A stretch of 64,000 nucleotides of DNA, from assembly GCA_036785705.1 (NCBI GenBank), contig JAWUZG010000331.1, positions 62,001-126,000 of the forward strand, given 5' to 3'. The position numbers and the translations under genes were made by a program. This DNA comes from Acanthornis magna. Its lineage: Eukaryota; Chordata; Aves; Passeriformes; Acanthizidae. The first letter of the stretch is position 1. Each line of letters starts with the position of its first letter. This document shows positions 31,651 through 43,826 of the stretch, piece by piece. The notes under the pieces were generated by a model. It was not told where the DNA came from, searched no databases, and saw only the letters and a program-made list of their open reading frames with translations.

Positions 31651-33655
31651 CACACAGCCCCAGAGGTGCCTATGGCTATGACACAGCCCCTCTGGGCCAT
31701 GGCACAGCCCCTGCCAATGCTGAGCACCTGGAAGCTCTGGCTGTGCCCTGCTGGTGTCCCTGAGCTGCCCTGGCAGTGGCCCAGCCCTGCTGGGCTGTGC
31801 ACAGGAGCTGCTCCTGGGCAGAGCTGTCTCTCTGCAGCGCTGCCGCTTGCCAGGAGCTGCCTCTGTGCCAGGAGCCCGGCCCAGCTCAGCAGCACAGCCA
31901 CAGCACAGGGACTTGAATGAGCCTCGCGGGGCTCTGGTGCTGTTTACATCAGACTCAGTCCCTCCGAGTGTGTTCAAATAACTTCTCAAGAAGTCAAAGT
32001 TAAATTGAAACACTGAAGTTTCTTGTAGTTCTAATAAATCACGCAGAGACACATAAATGAGAAAGTGTCTCCAGGTTGCAGTTGGAGCAGAACACTGCAG
32101 GCAGTGATGGCAGGTGGGGACAAGCAAGGGAAAGGTGTCTCTGATGCTGAGCCAACCTGGATGTGTTTCAGGAATCCAAAGGGCCAAGGCCTGAGTCCCA
32201 GCCCCGGGGAAGGCAGATCCTGTCCCTCCCTCATTGCTCAGGGCTCTTCCCGGGGCACTGCCATGTGGGGATGTGCAATGCCAAGGGCAGGACCATGGGG
32301 CGGCCACTGCCAGGCTGCTGGGCAGGGACAAGGAGGCCATGAGGCCCCAGGGCTGCAAGGGTCACTTGTGTCCTCCTCATGGCCTCAGGGCCAGGGCCAG
32401 CAGCCATGGCCAAAGTGCTGCACAAGTTGGCTCTGGCAGGGCCTTGCAGCTTCTGCACATCCCTGTGCCCTCTCCAGCCCAGGCTGTCCTACGCTGTCCA
32501 TGCCCTGCGCCTCTGTCCCTGCAGGCTGTGCTCATCCCGCGGCTGCCCCACCTCGCTGGCCCTTCCTTCCCTGACAGCTCTGTGTCCTGCCTGGCTCTGC
32601 CTGGGCACACAAAGCCTTGGGCTGACCCAGACTCCTTCTGGGGGATGTGTTGCACCCCAGCATTGCCCTGGCAGAGAAATTCCTTTCTCCTCGTATCCAC
32701 TCTGGACCTCCCCAGCTCCCCTTGGTGCCATTATTTTTTCCTCCTGCTCATTTCCACTTGGAAGAAAAGCTCCACCATCTGTGGAACCCTTCAAGCCCTC
32801 TCAGGCTACTCTGTTCTGCCCTCAGTCTCCACACAACTGAGCCCAGGGGCCTCAGCCTCTCCCTGCTGGTTATGTGATGAGGCCTCCAAACCCCATCTTG
32901 GGAGATTTTTGGGTCCTCCTCAAGGTTTTTGAAAAAGGAAAAATAGTGGCTTAATGCAAGAAACATGGAGTGTTATTTTTCCACAATATCTTTAAACTAA
33001 ATGAGAGTGGATTTAGATTTGTCATAAGGAGGGAATATTTTACAATGAGAGTGGCACAAAACAGCAACTGTTTTTCCAGAGAAGTTGATGCCCCATCCCA
33101 GGAATTGTCCAAGGAAAAGAGCTTTGTGCAACCTGACACAGTGAAACCCCTCCTCTCCCCAAGGATGGAATTCCTTTTGTGTGTGTTCTCTGATGTGCTG
33201 GGTGAGCTCACAACGCTCCTGGCCAGAATGTCAGCTGAAGGCCAAGCAGGCTGCTGCAGTGGCAGTGACCTCACAGCCATCACCACTGCAGCCATGTCCC
33301 CTGGGCCTGGCTCTCGCCTTTCCTCTCTCCCTGTCTTGTCTCTGCTGGGATGCGCGGTTTTGTGATGAACATTTTATCCCCAAGTTGCTGAGGCCAATCA
33401 TTTGTCAATCAGGCTCATGTCACAGCAGTGGCCTCATCCTCAACATCACAGGCTGGCAGTAAAATGTCATTGTAAGATCTTGCTCCACTTGGCTCTCAGC
33501 CCCTCAGGAGCTTTGCCTTCAAAGGCAGAAACATCTTTACTTTGCAGGAAACTGGAATTCCAGACCCTTGGAGTGTGTGCCATGGATCCCAGAGGGGCAT
33601 TCCTGAGGCTGGTTCTGCTGTGCCTCCCAAGGGAGGTGTGCAGGGCCAGGTGACA
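31651..33655. other. GC-rich spacer sequence with no recognised gene
   Basis: Contains several stretches of CCCTGCC/GGCCTG character and part of a sequence that recurs loosely at 34,700-35,250. It looks like degraded interspersed repeats. No multi-exon gene is recognised. Confidence 0.35.
32985..33125 (+). mobile_element. CR1 LINE 3'-end remnant
   Basis: The order of blocks (GTGGATTTAGAT, ATAAGGAGGGAAT, ATGAGAGTGG, CCAGAGAAG, ATGCCCCATCCC) matches the well-known CR1 3' region. Old and truncated. Confidence 0.6.
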
Positions 33656-33659
33656 AGGT

Positions 33660-33990
33660 CCAGCAGCTGTGTTGGTTCTGCAGTGTCACAATGGTCCATT
33701 GGTTCCATGAGTTTCCGTACTGTCACCAATGGAGTCCTTGGTTCCCCTGTGTCACAATGGCTGCTTGGGGACATGAGGCTTCACAGTGTCACCATGGTCT
33801 CCTTGGGGCCATGAGGTTCCCCAGTGTCACCATGGTCTCCTTGGATCCTCCATGTCACAATGGACAATTGGTTCCATGAGGCGCCACAGAGTCACAATGG
33901 TCTCCCTTCATCTCTGAGGCCCTGCTGTGTCACCATGGTCTCCATGGTTCCATGTGGCCCCAAAGTGTCACAATGATCTCTGGGATTCCA
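33660..33990. repeat. Minisatellite of GTGTCACCATGGTCTCC units
   Basis: About eight degenerate units of 40-45 bp containing GTGTCACAATGG or GTGTCACCATGG and GGTTCCATGAG. Confidence 0.85.
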
Positions 33991-35500
33991 TTGGGAACAC
34001 AAAAGCTTTGCAGAAACATTGAGCAACACCTGCTTAACACACCTGGGCACATCTGTTTGCATTCAAAAGAGGGGTTAAAGGTGACAATGGCACCATCAAC
34101 TTCCATCTGCAACAGAGATCAAGGGAAAGGACAGGGACAGAGAATTCTGCTTCAAGATACAGAGAATTCTGCTTCCAGAGATCATTTCTGGTCACATTGT
34201 CCCTTGGAGGAAGGTGACAGCGATGGCAGTGCCAGCTGGGCCATGTCAGCCATGGTGAGGTTGGGGCTGAGGAGCAGCTTGTCCCAACAGGGTCAGCCTG
34301 CAAGGGGCTCATTCTTCTGCATGCCTACACCTCCTAAGGAGACATTCAGCATCAAGATCACTTGGGAATGCTTCTGTCACCTCTTCTCTGAAATGAAAAA
34401 CAAAAAAATATTTCCTTGATTGAAAAGAAAAGCCATGGGATGCACTTTGACATCTTCCTCCTTAACAGAACTCCAAACTGACTCCAATGAGCTGTACAAG
34501 GCCTGAACACTTGAAGACAATTGAAGGAAGAGAAAGAGCTCCTGAGGGCTTTCTGTATTTTCATGAGCCCCACGGTGGATTTGGGGCTGAGTCCATGACC
34601 CTGAGGGACAGAGAGAAGGTTGCAGAAGCTGCTGAAGGAGGCAGAAGCAAAACTCCAAGTGCCTTGGGGCATCACTGGGCTCCACTGAGGGCAGGGACTG
34701 CCAAAGGCTCCGCAGGGACTGGTGAGAGCAGATCCTTGGGATGTGCCAGGATTGCAGGGAGCCAAAGGCTGTGAGCAGGGAACTGGCATGCTGAGAGAAG
34801 CCGGGCTTGGTTGGAGGAAGCAGAAAGGCCAAGGGCTGAGCCCAGGCCTGGGACAGCAGGGCCTGTCCCTCCCGGGTGGCTCGGGGCTGTTTGTGGGGCA
34901 GTGGATGTGAGGGGGAGGAAGGACAAATGTCCTAAAACTGCAACCCCTGCCAGCCTGCTCAGGGAGGGCCGAGGGAGAAGCAAAGTGCAGACCCTCAGAG
35001 GAAAGTTCCTTGGCTGGGGCCTCCAGAGGCAGTGCCAGAGCCCAGGGGACAAAGCCTTGGGTGCCTGTGGCCCTGCCAGCCCTGCCCAGCCCTTGGCCAC
35101 CTCTCCTGCAGCCTGTGCCACCCTGTCCGTGCTGCTCCTGTGCCCTGGCCGGCTGCACACGCCCATCTCGCTGTGCCCCCAGCATTTCTCAGCCCAGCAT
35201 TGCTGTGCCCTCCCTGCTGTCCCTGCACCCAGCGCTGCCGGTTCCTGGCACACAGAGCCACGGCATCAGCCAGTCTCATGCTGCGAGACCTCGTGCACCA
35301 AAATTCTACCCTTGCAGGGACTTTTCTTTTTCCTCACCTCCACTCTGACCCTTTGGAGCTGCACTTTGGGGAGGTTTCCTTCTCTTTCGGCTACAGAGAG
35401 CAGCTCTGTCTCTGGCTCTTTACAGAGAAGGGCTGGTGGGAGATGTGGTGCTCTGAGGCCATCAGGGGCACAGTGACCACGACATAACTGAGTTTTCAAT
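33991..35500. other. Spacer sequence with no recognised gene
   Basis: Mixed-composition DNA with only short frames. About 34,700-35,250 is loosely similar to 32,100-32,600, suggesting two old copies of one interspersed repeat. Confidence 0.35.
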
Positions 35501-35504
35501 ATTC

Positions 35505-37731
35505 AGTGAAAAAAGGAGGGGCATCAGCAAAACCTTTCCACTGGACTTCCAGAGGGCAGACTTCAGCCTGTTCAGGATGCTGATTTGGAGAGTACTGCAT
35601 CAGGTACTGACTTTTTTAGGGGAAAAAGCCTTTAAAAAGAAAGGGGTCCAGGAAGGATGGACATACTTCAAGAAAGAAGTCTTGAAGGCACAGGAGCAGG
35701 CTGTCCTTGTGTGCTGAAAGATCAGGTGGTGAGGAAAATGACTGGCCTGGATGGGCAGGGAGCTTTTGAGGAATTCATGGAAAAAAAGAGGGTGCATCAC
35801 CTTTGGAAAGAGGGGCAGGCTGCTCAGGAAATGATTAAGGATGTTGTTAGATCATGCAGAAAGAAAATTGGAGATGTGTTTAGCCCAATTAGAATTTAAT
35901 CTGGCAACTTCTGTGAAGGATAATAAAAGATGTTTTTATAAAGACTTCAATGGCAAAAAGAGAGGCAAGGACAACCTCCATTCTTTATTGGATGCAGGGG
36001 GAATATAGTAACTAAAGGTGAGGAAAAGGCTGAGGTACTCAACACCTTCTTTGCCTCAGCTTTCAACATTCAAACAGGTCATCCTCAGGACGAGTGGCCT
36101 CCTGAGCTGGGGGATGGGGACAGGGAGCAGAATGGGCCCCTGTAATCCAGGAGGAAGCAGTTGGTGACCTGCTGAGCCACTGAGATGCTCACAGGTCTGT
36201 GGGACCAGATGGGATCCATCCTTGGGGGATGAGGGTGATGCTGGAAGAGCTCACGCAGCCACTCTCCATCACTGATCATCAGTCCTGGCTCACCGGGGAG
36301 GTCCCAGAGGACTGGAGGTGCCAATGTGAGCCCATCCACAAGAAGGGCAGGAAGGAGGATCTGGGCAACTCCAGGCCTGTCAGCCTGACCTCAGTGCCAG
36401 GCAAGGCTGTGGAACAGATCACCTTGAGTGCCATCACACGGCACCTCCAGGGTGGCCGAGGGATCAGGCCCAGCCAGCGTGGATTTAGGAGGGGCAGGTC
36501 CTGCCTGACCACCCTGATGTCCTTTTGTGACCAGGTGACCTGCCTGTGGATGTGGGGAAGGCTGTTCATGTGTCTGCCTGGACTGCAGTAAGGCCTTTGA
36601 CACCATCTCCCACAGCATCCTCCTGGAAAAGCTGGCAGCCCATGGCTTGGACAGGTTCCCTCTTCTCTGGGTTAAGAAGTGGCTGGAGGCTGGGCCCAGA
36701 GAGTGCTGGGGATGGTGCTGCATCCAGGGTGGGCTCAGTCTCTGGTGGTGTCTCCCAGGGATCAGTGTTGGGCCCAGTCCTGTTTAATTTCATTGCTGAT
36801 GATGTGGGATATGGGATTGAGTTTTCCATTAACAAATTTGCAAATGACACCAAGCTGGGTGCGAGTGTGGATCTGCTGGAGGGTAGGAAGGCTCTGCAGA
36901 GGGACCTGGACAGGCTGGATCCAGGGCCCAACCCAACAATGTGAGGTTGAACAAGACCAAGTGCCGGGTCCTGCACTTTGGCCACAACAAGCCCTGCAGC
37001 ACTGCAGGCTGGGGACAGAGTGGCTGGACAGCAGCCAGGCAGAAAGGGACCTGGGGGACTGATTGATGGCAGGCTGGACAGGAGCCAGCACTGTGCCCTC
37101 GTGGCCAAGAAGGCCAATGGCACCTGGCCTGGATCAGGAATGGTGTGGCCAGCAGGAGCAGGGCAGTGATTCTTCCCCTGCACTGGGCACTGGTGAGGCT
37201 ACACCTCAAGTGCTGTGTCCAGTTCTGGGCCCCCCAATTTAGGAAGGATGTTGAGATGCTGGGGCATGTCCAGAGGAGGGCAACAAGGCTGGGGAAGGGC
37301 CTGTAGCACAATTCCTATGAAAAGCATCTGAGGGAGCTGGGGTTGTTTAGCCTGGGGAAAAGGAGGGTCAGGGGAGACCTTATCACTCTCTAGGACCACC
37401 TGAAAGGAGCTTGCAGACACTTGGGAGTCGCTCTCTTCTCCCAGGCCATCACTGACAGAATGAGAGGACACAGTCTAAGCTGCGCCAGGGGAAGTTTAGG
37501 TTAGACATCAGGACAGAATTCTTCACCGAAAGAGTGATTGGGCACTGGAATTGTCTGCTCAGGGAAGTGGTGGAGTCACCGTCCCTGGAGGTGTTTAAAA
37601 AAAGACTGGATGTGGCACTGAGTGCCATGGTTTAGTTGATGAGGAGGTGGCAGGGCATGGGTTGGACTTGATGATCTCAGAGGTCTTTTCCAGCTTAGTT
37701 CATTCTGTGATTCTGTGATTCTGTGATTCTA
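35505..37731 (+). mobile_element. CR1 LINE, decayed ORF2 plus 3' end
   Basis: Contains pieces of a CR1 reverse transcriptase (around 36,190-36,530, e.g. GEVPEDW, NSRPVSLTSVPGK and QRGFRRGRSCLT), broken by frameshifts and stops. The 3' region has GGTTGGACTTGATGATCT and ends in the tandem ATTCTGTG units at 37,703-37,731 that mark avian CR1 elements. It lies directly upstream of ZP3 in the spacer and may have replaced its distal 5' region. Confidence 0.9.
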
Positions 37732-39394
37732 ACTGGGATTCCCCAGCTGGATCCTGTTATCCTGGCTGGGGATTCCCCAGGAACGCTCCCATAAAAGACT
37801 CCCGAGTCTCCCCTTTTCCATGCACTGCTTTTCCTGGAGCTGGGATGGGGTCTGGGAGCTGCTTTGTGGTCATGCTTCTCTGCTGAGTGTTGACTGTGGC
37901 CTCATCCTCCAATCCCTGGGGTTTTCCCCAGCAGAATCCCGGGATGTGGCAGGTGCGGGGAGACTCCTCCCGGAGCCGTGTCCCCACCGCAGCGCAGCCC
38001 TGGGTGCAGGTGGATCTGTCACAGCTGCGGGTGCTGTCCCCGTGCCCCATGGTGGCCGTGCGGTGCCAGGAGGGGCAGCTGGCGGTCACCATGCGCAGGG
38101 ACCTCTTTGGCAGTGGGCACACGGTGTGGGCAGTGGAGCTGAGCCTGGGCACAGCCTCGTGCCTGCCTTTGGCCCCGAACCCCGCCTGGGCCTTTGTCAC
38201 CTTCGTGGCCACGCTGCATGAGTGTGGCAGCGCCCTGCAGGTGAGGAGCACCTGGGCCACCGTGGCCAGGGTTTGGTGGCCCTCGGGGTGAGGGTTTTGG
38301 TCCCCCTGTCAGAGGGAGCGGAAATGGGTTTGCCCCCAAGATTGACCTGGTGAAGGTCCTGGCAGGTTTGGGGTGAGGAGTGGTGGGTTCAGGGGTAGAT
38401 TTTAGGATATGGATACCCCGTCCAGCCTGGGATGAGGGGCAGACTCGGCAGTGGATTTTGGGATTGGATGCAGGGATTGATGGGAGAACAGGTCCTGGGG
38501 TGCTGTGCCCACATCCTGGAGGCTCCCGGACCCCCCTCAAGCTGGCACCTTGTTGGGATGCCACTAAAAGCTCTGTGGTGTCCTATAGCATTGGGAAGGT
38601 GGCCTTGGTGGCCTCTATGTCCTGGCATGGTCCCTGCTGCTGCTGCTGAGTACATTTTCCTGATTTTTGCCCTGTCTCAAATCCTTCCTGCAGGTGACCC
38701 CAGACTCGCTGATCTACAGAACCACCCTGTCCTACAAACCCACCCCTTCCAGCAACCCCCTGATCGTGAGGGGCAGCCTGGCCGAGGTCCCCATCGAGTG
38801 TCACTACCCCAGGTGAGCTGCTGGCGCTGTCCCCCTGCTGCCCTGGTGCCGAGGGGACGGTGCCATCCCTGGGAATTCCCATTGCTTCCCTTTAGGTAGA
38901 GCAACGTGAGCAGCGACGCCGTGTGCCCCACATGGGCCCCGTTCCACTCCATGTTGGCGGCACAGGAGCGGCTCCGGTTCTCCCTGCGCCTCATGGACGG
39001 TGGGTGTAGCCCCAGGGGCCTCGTGTCCCCACTCCTGGTGGCTCCTGGTGCCATCCTGGAAGCCCAAACGGAGCCCGAATCCACCCCACAGGGGTTGCCA
39101 CACATTTAAGAGGTGCCCCATTTCCAGCAAGTGCCCAGAGTGACCCCATCCCCTGGGATCCGCATTCCAGACACCTGGAGCAGGGAGAGGCTCTCCAACA
39201 CCTTCCGGCTCGGGGACAGCCTCCCCTTCCAGGCTGATGTCACCTCGGAGGGCCACGTGCCCCTGCGGCTCTTCGTGGATCAGTGCGTGGCCACCCCGAG
39301 CCCCGACAGGAACTCGTCCCCCGCTATGCCTTCATCGACCTCGGTGGGTAAGGCCAGGCTTGGGGCTGGCAGGACAGTCCCGAAGGGTTCCTGT

Positions 39395-39615
39395 GGCTGA
39401 TCCCGAAGGATTAATTCCTGTGGCAAATCCCAAAGGATTCCTGTTGCCAGTCCCAAAGGATTCCTGCAATCCCATAGGATTAATTCCTGTGGCCAATTGC
39501 AAAGGATTCATTCTTCTGGCAAATCCCGAAGGATTCCTTCAATCCCAAAGGATTAATTCCCCTGGCCTATCCCAAAGGGTTCCTGCAATCCCGAAGGATT
39601 AATTCCCGTGGCAAA
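39395..39615. repeat. Minisatellite in ZP3 intron, copy 1
   Basis: About nine degenerate units of 20-28 bp around AATCCCAAAGGATTAATTCC. Mirrored at 62,695-62,935. Confidence 0.85.
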
Positions 39616-39774
39616 TCCCACCTCCCCGGCCCTTCTCCAGGTGCCTGGTGGATGGCAGGGCAGAGGACAGCGGCTCAGCCTTCGTGGCCCTGCGGCCCTG
39701 GCCGGAGTTGCTGGGGCTCCAGGTGGGTGCCTTCAAATTTGCGGCAGACGCCAGGAATGTGGTGAGCTCTTGTT

Positions 39775-39850
39775 CCACACCCCCCTCCCCCTCCCCCTCC
39801 TCCCCCTCCCCCTCCTCCTCCTACCCCCCCCCCCCCCACCCCCCGCCACC
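39775..39850. repeat. C/T-rich simple repeat, ZP3 copy 1 only
   Basis: CCCCCT/CTCC-rich run at the acceptor side of the intron after 39,761. Copy 2 has a different, non-repetitive sequence at this place. Confidence 0.85.
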
Positions 39851-41166
39851 CCGGCAGCTCTCCATCAGCTGCCACCTGCGGTGTCCCCGGCGGCCGCAGC
39901 CCCGAATCCCGGGAATAAAGCCTGTTCCTTGGGCAGCGCCAGCGGCCTGGGAGTGTCCCTGTGCCGGGGAGGGGCCCCGCCCGCGGCAGGGCGGTCACAG
40001 GTGACTCTGTTGCAGGTGGGCCCCTCGGGAGGGCACCGGGGACATGTGCAGCTGCTGTGACAGCGGCAGCTGTCCCTCTCCCGGAGGAGATTCCCGGGAA
40101 GCCGCGCTCCAGCCGCAGGGCCGGGCAGGTGTGTCAGGAGGGAGGGCCCCGCCGAGCCAGGTGTGTCCCCGAGGTGTCCCCAGGGGTGGCACCCTCGGGC
40201 TGGGGGGCCAAGGGATGGGGATGGCTTTGGGGGAAGGACGATCCCAGCTCCTCCTTGGTGTCCGGAGGGAAGAGCTTTGGAAAGAGGGGGATTTTGGTGG
40301 GATAGTGGGAAAAAATTCCGTGTGGGTGGGGAGGTCCTGGCACTGCTGTCCCTCCCTGGAAGTGTCCTGGGCCAGGCTGGAGCCACCTGGGACAGTGGGA
40401 GGTGTCCCTGCCTGTGGCACAGGATGGGCTTTGAGGGCCCTTCCATCCCAGACCATTCCGTGATCTTGTTCCAAGTGACTGTGGCCTTGCATTTAACATC
40501 CCAGGAATTCTGTTCTTCTGTGTGTAATTCCCCAAACCAGGCCCGAGTGGGAATTCCCTCTCCTGGGAACTCACTCCCATCTTTCTCCAGGTGGGTGTTC
40601 AGGACCGACTGAGGCCGACATCTTCGCAGGACTCCTGTTCATCCTGGAGCCAGCTCATGGATTACAGAACCTCTCTGGAAGTCCAGGATCAGCTGGGAAC
40701 ACCCCCCAGGGCAGGGGCTTTTGTGGTTTTGTCTTTGGTTTTGGTTTTTTGGGGTCTTTTTGGTGGGAGTTTTTTTGTTTTGGTTTTTTTCCTTGGATAG
40801 GTTTTCTTGTTTGTTTGTGGGGTTTTATTGTGGTGTTGTATCCCCAGGCTTCACCTGGGGGTTGATCCCACCTTGAAATCCCTGTGATTTCCCTACAGGA
40901 CTTTTTGGAACAACCCCCCAGAGCCTTTCCGGGGGCTCCTTCCCAAAGATCCCTAAGGATTGGATGGAAGGTGGGAAGCCAATCGGGGAGTGCTGAGCGG
41001 GTTCTGTCCCTTCCAGGTGCCATTGGCAGAATTCCTGGGGGGATCCAGAGACTCCTGCTGGTGGTGACCACTCTGCTGAGCCTGACAGTGCTGGGAATGC
41101 TCCTGGGAATGTGCCGGGAAAGGCTCTGCCCTCCAGGAATGTCCCCGTGCTCCCGATACCAATAAA

Positions 41167-42040
41167 GAGCAGTATTGCTGTCATCTCCCGGGGTCCTCTG
41201 TGGGATGGGGAGGGGACACAGGCAGCCTTGGGATGGGAATCCATCCTCTGGGAAAGGGCTGGGATCGGGGATGTGGAGCTGCGGCCGCCTGGAAGCAATT
41301 CCCAAAGCCCCCAGCCCTTGGATTTGGGAGGCGCAGGTGGATTCTCCAGAGGTGATATCCTTGGGAAGGGATCCTAAACAAGGGGTGGCTCCAGTTTTAG
41401 GGAATTAGGGGTGTTTTGGGGTTCTAAATGGTTTCCTGATTCCAGAATTCCCAGTTTCCCTTCCTTATCCAGCAGGACGCAGGAATGAGGCTCCACCGTC
41501 CCTTGGAGTACAAGAGGGCTGTTGGAATTGTGGGATTTTGGTTGGGTTTAGGGCTGAGTTTGGCTTCTCTGCAGGGAAAAACTGGGAACAACCTTGGTGT
41601 TGGGGATGGGAAGGAGCCAGAGGTGCTTGTGTTTGGCAGGGGCTGAGTGGGAATGAATTCCATTATTTCTATGGAATGCAGGAGCTCCGGGATGAGCACG
41701 GCAATGGGATCGGATTCCTTGAGGCTGCTGCAGCCTTCCAGAGAGGATCCCTAGCCACAGGATCCCATTCCAGGGCTGAATCCCCTCTGTCCCTGAGCTC
41801 TGAGTGACCTTTTCTGCATCCCAGAAGAATCAAGTGGGAAAATTGGGCAGTTGGGTTTTTTTTGAGAAATGGAATTGTCCAAGCATGTTTTAGGCCATGA
41901 GCTCCTTCCTCAGCAGTGTCCAGCTCTGCTCCAAGCTCTGTCCCATCCCAGCCAATGGCACAGGGCAGGGCAGGGTCTTCTTCTCATGCCATGGCCAAGG
42001 GGAACCCTAAGTCCTGGGATCTCCATCCCATTTTCATCCC
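41167..42040. other. Flank between ZP3 and MROH end, copy 1
   Basis: Mirrored at 60,246-61,127. No recognised gene; frames present are short and inconsistent between the two copies. Confidence 0.45.
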
Positions 42041-42580
42041 ATCCCTTCACAGCCTCTCACCGCCCCGTCCCCTCAGGGTCTCCCCCAGCCTGGCCAACCT
42101 GCCCGGCAGCGGCACAGCCCCGCTGGAGCTCCAGAGGAGCTGCACCAAGAGGCACCTCGGAGCCCTCGGCAATCCAGCCGGCAACACACGGGCAGGACAC
42201 AGATGGCACTTCCCTGCTGCCACAGGGCTTGTGGCCATCTCCAGGCACCAGTCTCGCAGGGATGCCCCAGCTCCAGCCTCTGCCCACTCGCTCTGGCAGA
42301 AGCGTTAAGGCTGCAGCAGAACCACCAAAGGCCAAGGTGCTTCTGGCCACTTTCCTTCCACACTGCACGCCCGGGCAACCTGCTGAGCACAAGCACCCTT
42401 TTCCCCCCTCTTCCCCTATGCCCTGCAGACACTGGGCACCGAAACAAAAATCCTGAGAGTCTGTGTATTAGAACAGACTCAGTATTTACATACTGAAAAA
42501 AAAGAAAATGCTTAAAGAAAAGAGGAGTTCCCACAGGCTCAGGTGGCCCCAGCAGACAAAACAGACTGATCAGCTCTCTT
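42041..42580 (-). pseudogene. MROH terminal exon fragment, third copy
   Basis: Carries the last MROH coding exon (42,305-42,379, ending VVLLQP then TAA) with acceptor and downstream sequence, near-identical to 11,899-11,973 and 59,914-59,988. It breaks off at about 42,580, before the preceding exon, so it cannot be a gene. It marks the inner edge of the ZP3 inverted repeat. Confidence 0.88.
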
Positions 42581-42708
42581 CCTCCCATGGCCCCAAGCCC
42601 AGCTTGGAGCTAAACAAAGGGCGCTGGCTCAGGGTCATCCCCTGGTGGGGGTTGCGCACCCCCTCTGCCCCCTCCCCAGATTCCCTCCCGGGGGCAGCAG
42701 GAGCTGGG

Positions 42709-42881
42709 TCAGGAGCCCTGTGTGGAGGGAAAAGGGGGTGACAGTGGCATGGGGCAGAGACACACAACCCCTGGGGAGCCCCCCATCACCTTCTCCCACA
42801 GCACCAGGAGGATGAACCCCAACATGAAGCCCCCAAACCATGGCAGCATGTTGCGGGCAGGGTCTGAGGGCAGCTTTGGGG
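42709..42881 (-). pseudogene. MHC class II beta transmembrane and tail exons, arm B
   Basis: Exon 42,790-42,881 (92 nt) opens in the phase expected of MHC IIB exon 4 and encodes KLPSDPARNMLPWFGGFMLG then FILLVLWEK: a connecting peptide and a membrane helix with the GGFxLGF motif of class II beta chains. After a GTGATG donor, exon 42,709-42,717 gives Gly-Ser-stop. These two exons are open, but no beta-2 exon precedes them, so no complete beta chain can be made here. Confidence 0.72.
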
Positions 42882-43199
42882 CTGTGGGGAGTCAAAACCA
42901 CTCTAAAACACCATCCCAGCCCCACACCTAACCCTGGACACCTAAAACCAGCCCACAGATCCTGGCCAGGACTCCTTCAACTGCTCCCTGCAATCTAAAT
43001 GATCACAAGAGTCACCAAAAACTCTTCCCCTTTACCCCAAGACCCACCCAAATTCTATCCCAGCCACAGAGCCAGAACTCCCTCACAGACCCCCTCCCAA
43101 AAGCCCCCCAAACATATTCATGGGACCACAAATTGCCCCAAGAGCCACAAACACCCCCACCAGTCATCCCAGGATTTCCCAAACCCCCTCCCAGTCCCA

Positions 43200-43405
43200 T
43201 GGCACTGAAAAGGAGAGGTTTCTGAACAGGAACATCCACAGCTGGGAGCTGCTTGGGCACTTCAGCAGCAATTTGGGCATTTTGGGGGACACACCCCAAA
43301 TGGGGAGACCCAGGCCAGCAAGTGGGACAGACAACCGGAATTCCTGGAGAACAGATGGGCTCAGGTGGACTCGTTCTGCCAACAAAACTATGAGATCATG
43401 ACCTG
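43200..43405 (+). pseudogene. MHC class II beta-1 domain exon fragment, arm B (inverted)
   Basis: Plus-strand reading ERFLNRNIHSWELLGHFSSN in one frame continues as GETQASKWDRQPEFLEN and AQVDSFCQQNYEI in another, following the beta-1 fold order. A frameshift lies near 43,300 at ACACCCCAAATGG. It points opposite to the leader (46,6xx) and transmembrane (42,8xx) exons between which it lies, implying a local inversion. Confidence 0.72.
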
Positions 43406-43826
43406 TGCGCTGGCCTGGGTGGCCCCAGAACACCAGGGGGTTCAGGTATATTAATCCTCCTGAATATTCCCCTGAATCCCAAATTCACTTACAAATCCCA
43501 GCAAAATGGTGCAGCTTTAGATCTCTTTGTTTCATTTCTTTATTTTAACCCCAAGTTTGGTTGCTTTGACAGGATGAAGAAGGAAATTACTTAGGTTGGA
43601 AAAGACCTCCAAGATCATCCAGCATTGCTTGAGGACACCAGAAAAAACAATTGGATACAGCAGGTGAGATTTTTTTAGGGTGTAAATTAATAAATGAGCT
43701 CGTCCCAATGAATTTCCAATGTCGATCTGAGTCCTACTGGATGTTCCTGCCTCTGCATTTGTCCAGGTGGCTACAGGGAACCAGGAGGACACGGAGACCA
43801 CCAGCCAGGTGTCCTCCCAATGTTGG

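Larger units (their letters stand above)
37820..41166 (+). pseudogene. ZP3: Zona pellucida sperm-binding protein 3-like gene, copy 1
   Basis: ZP3 is an egg-coat glycoprotein that polymerises through its ZP module and contributes to sperm binding. Recognised exons: 37,932-38,240 (ZP-N: VAVRCQEGQLAVT, LHECGSALQ), 38,694-38,812 (IYRTTLSY, VPIECHYP), 38,896-38,999 (SNVSSDAVCPTWAPF), 39,171-39,347 (ZP-C: PLRLFVDQCVATPSP), 39,641-39,761 (CLVDGRAEDSGSAF), about 39,858-39,950, about 40,017-40,130 (DMCSCCDSGSCPS), about 40,592-40,700, and 41,017-41,165 (membrane helix around LLLVVTTLLSLTVL). The stop overlaps AATAAA at 41,161-41,166. A TATA-like CATAAAA near 37,790 and an ATG at 37,820 could mark exon 1. 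Breaks: a TAG at the start of the third listed exon and frame slips near 39,325 and 39,900. All recur in copy 2. Confidence 0.8.
38308..42580. repeat. Second inverted repeat, left copy (ZP3 plus MROH last exon)
   Basis: Inverted counterpart of 59,713-64,000. Coordinates of paired bases sum to about 102,300 along its length (ZP3 exons, final exon, MROH stop codon), so few indels separate the copies. It ends inside the MROH sequence just beyond the last coding exon and then abuts MHC IIB tail sequence. The pair encloses palindrome arm B. Confidence 0.9.

Noticed and set aside
43590..43625. Possible short CR1 3' end in the zinc-finger 3' region
   Set aside because: AGGTTGGAAAAGACCTCCAAGATCATC-like match is real-looking but only about 30 bp and much decayed at the arm A site (29,750-29,785), too little to annotate as an element.
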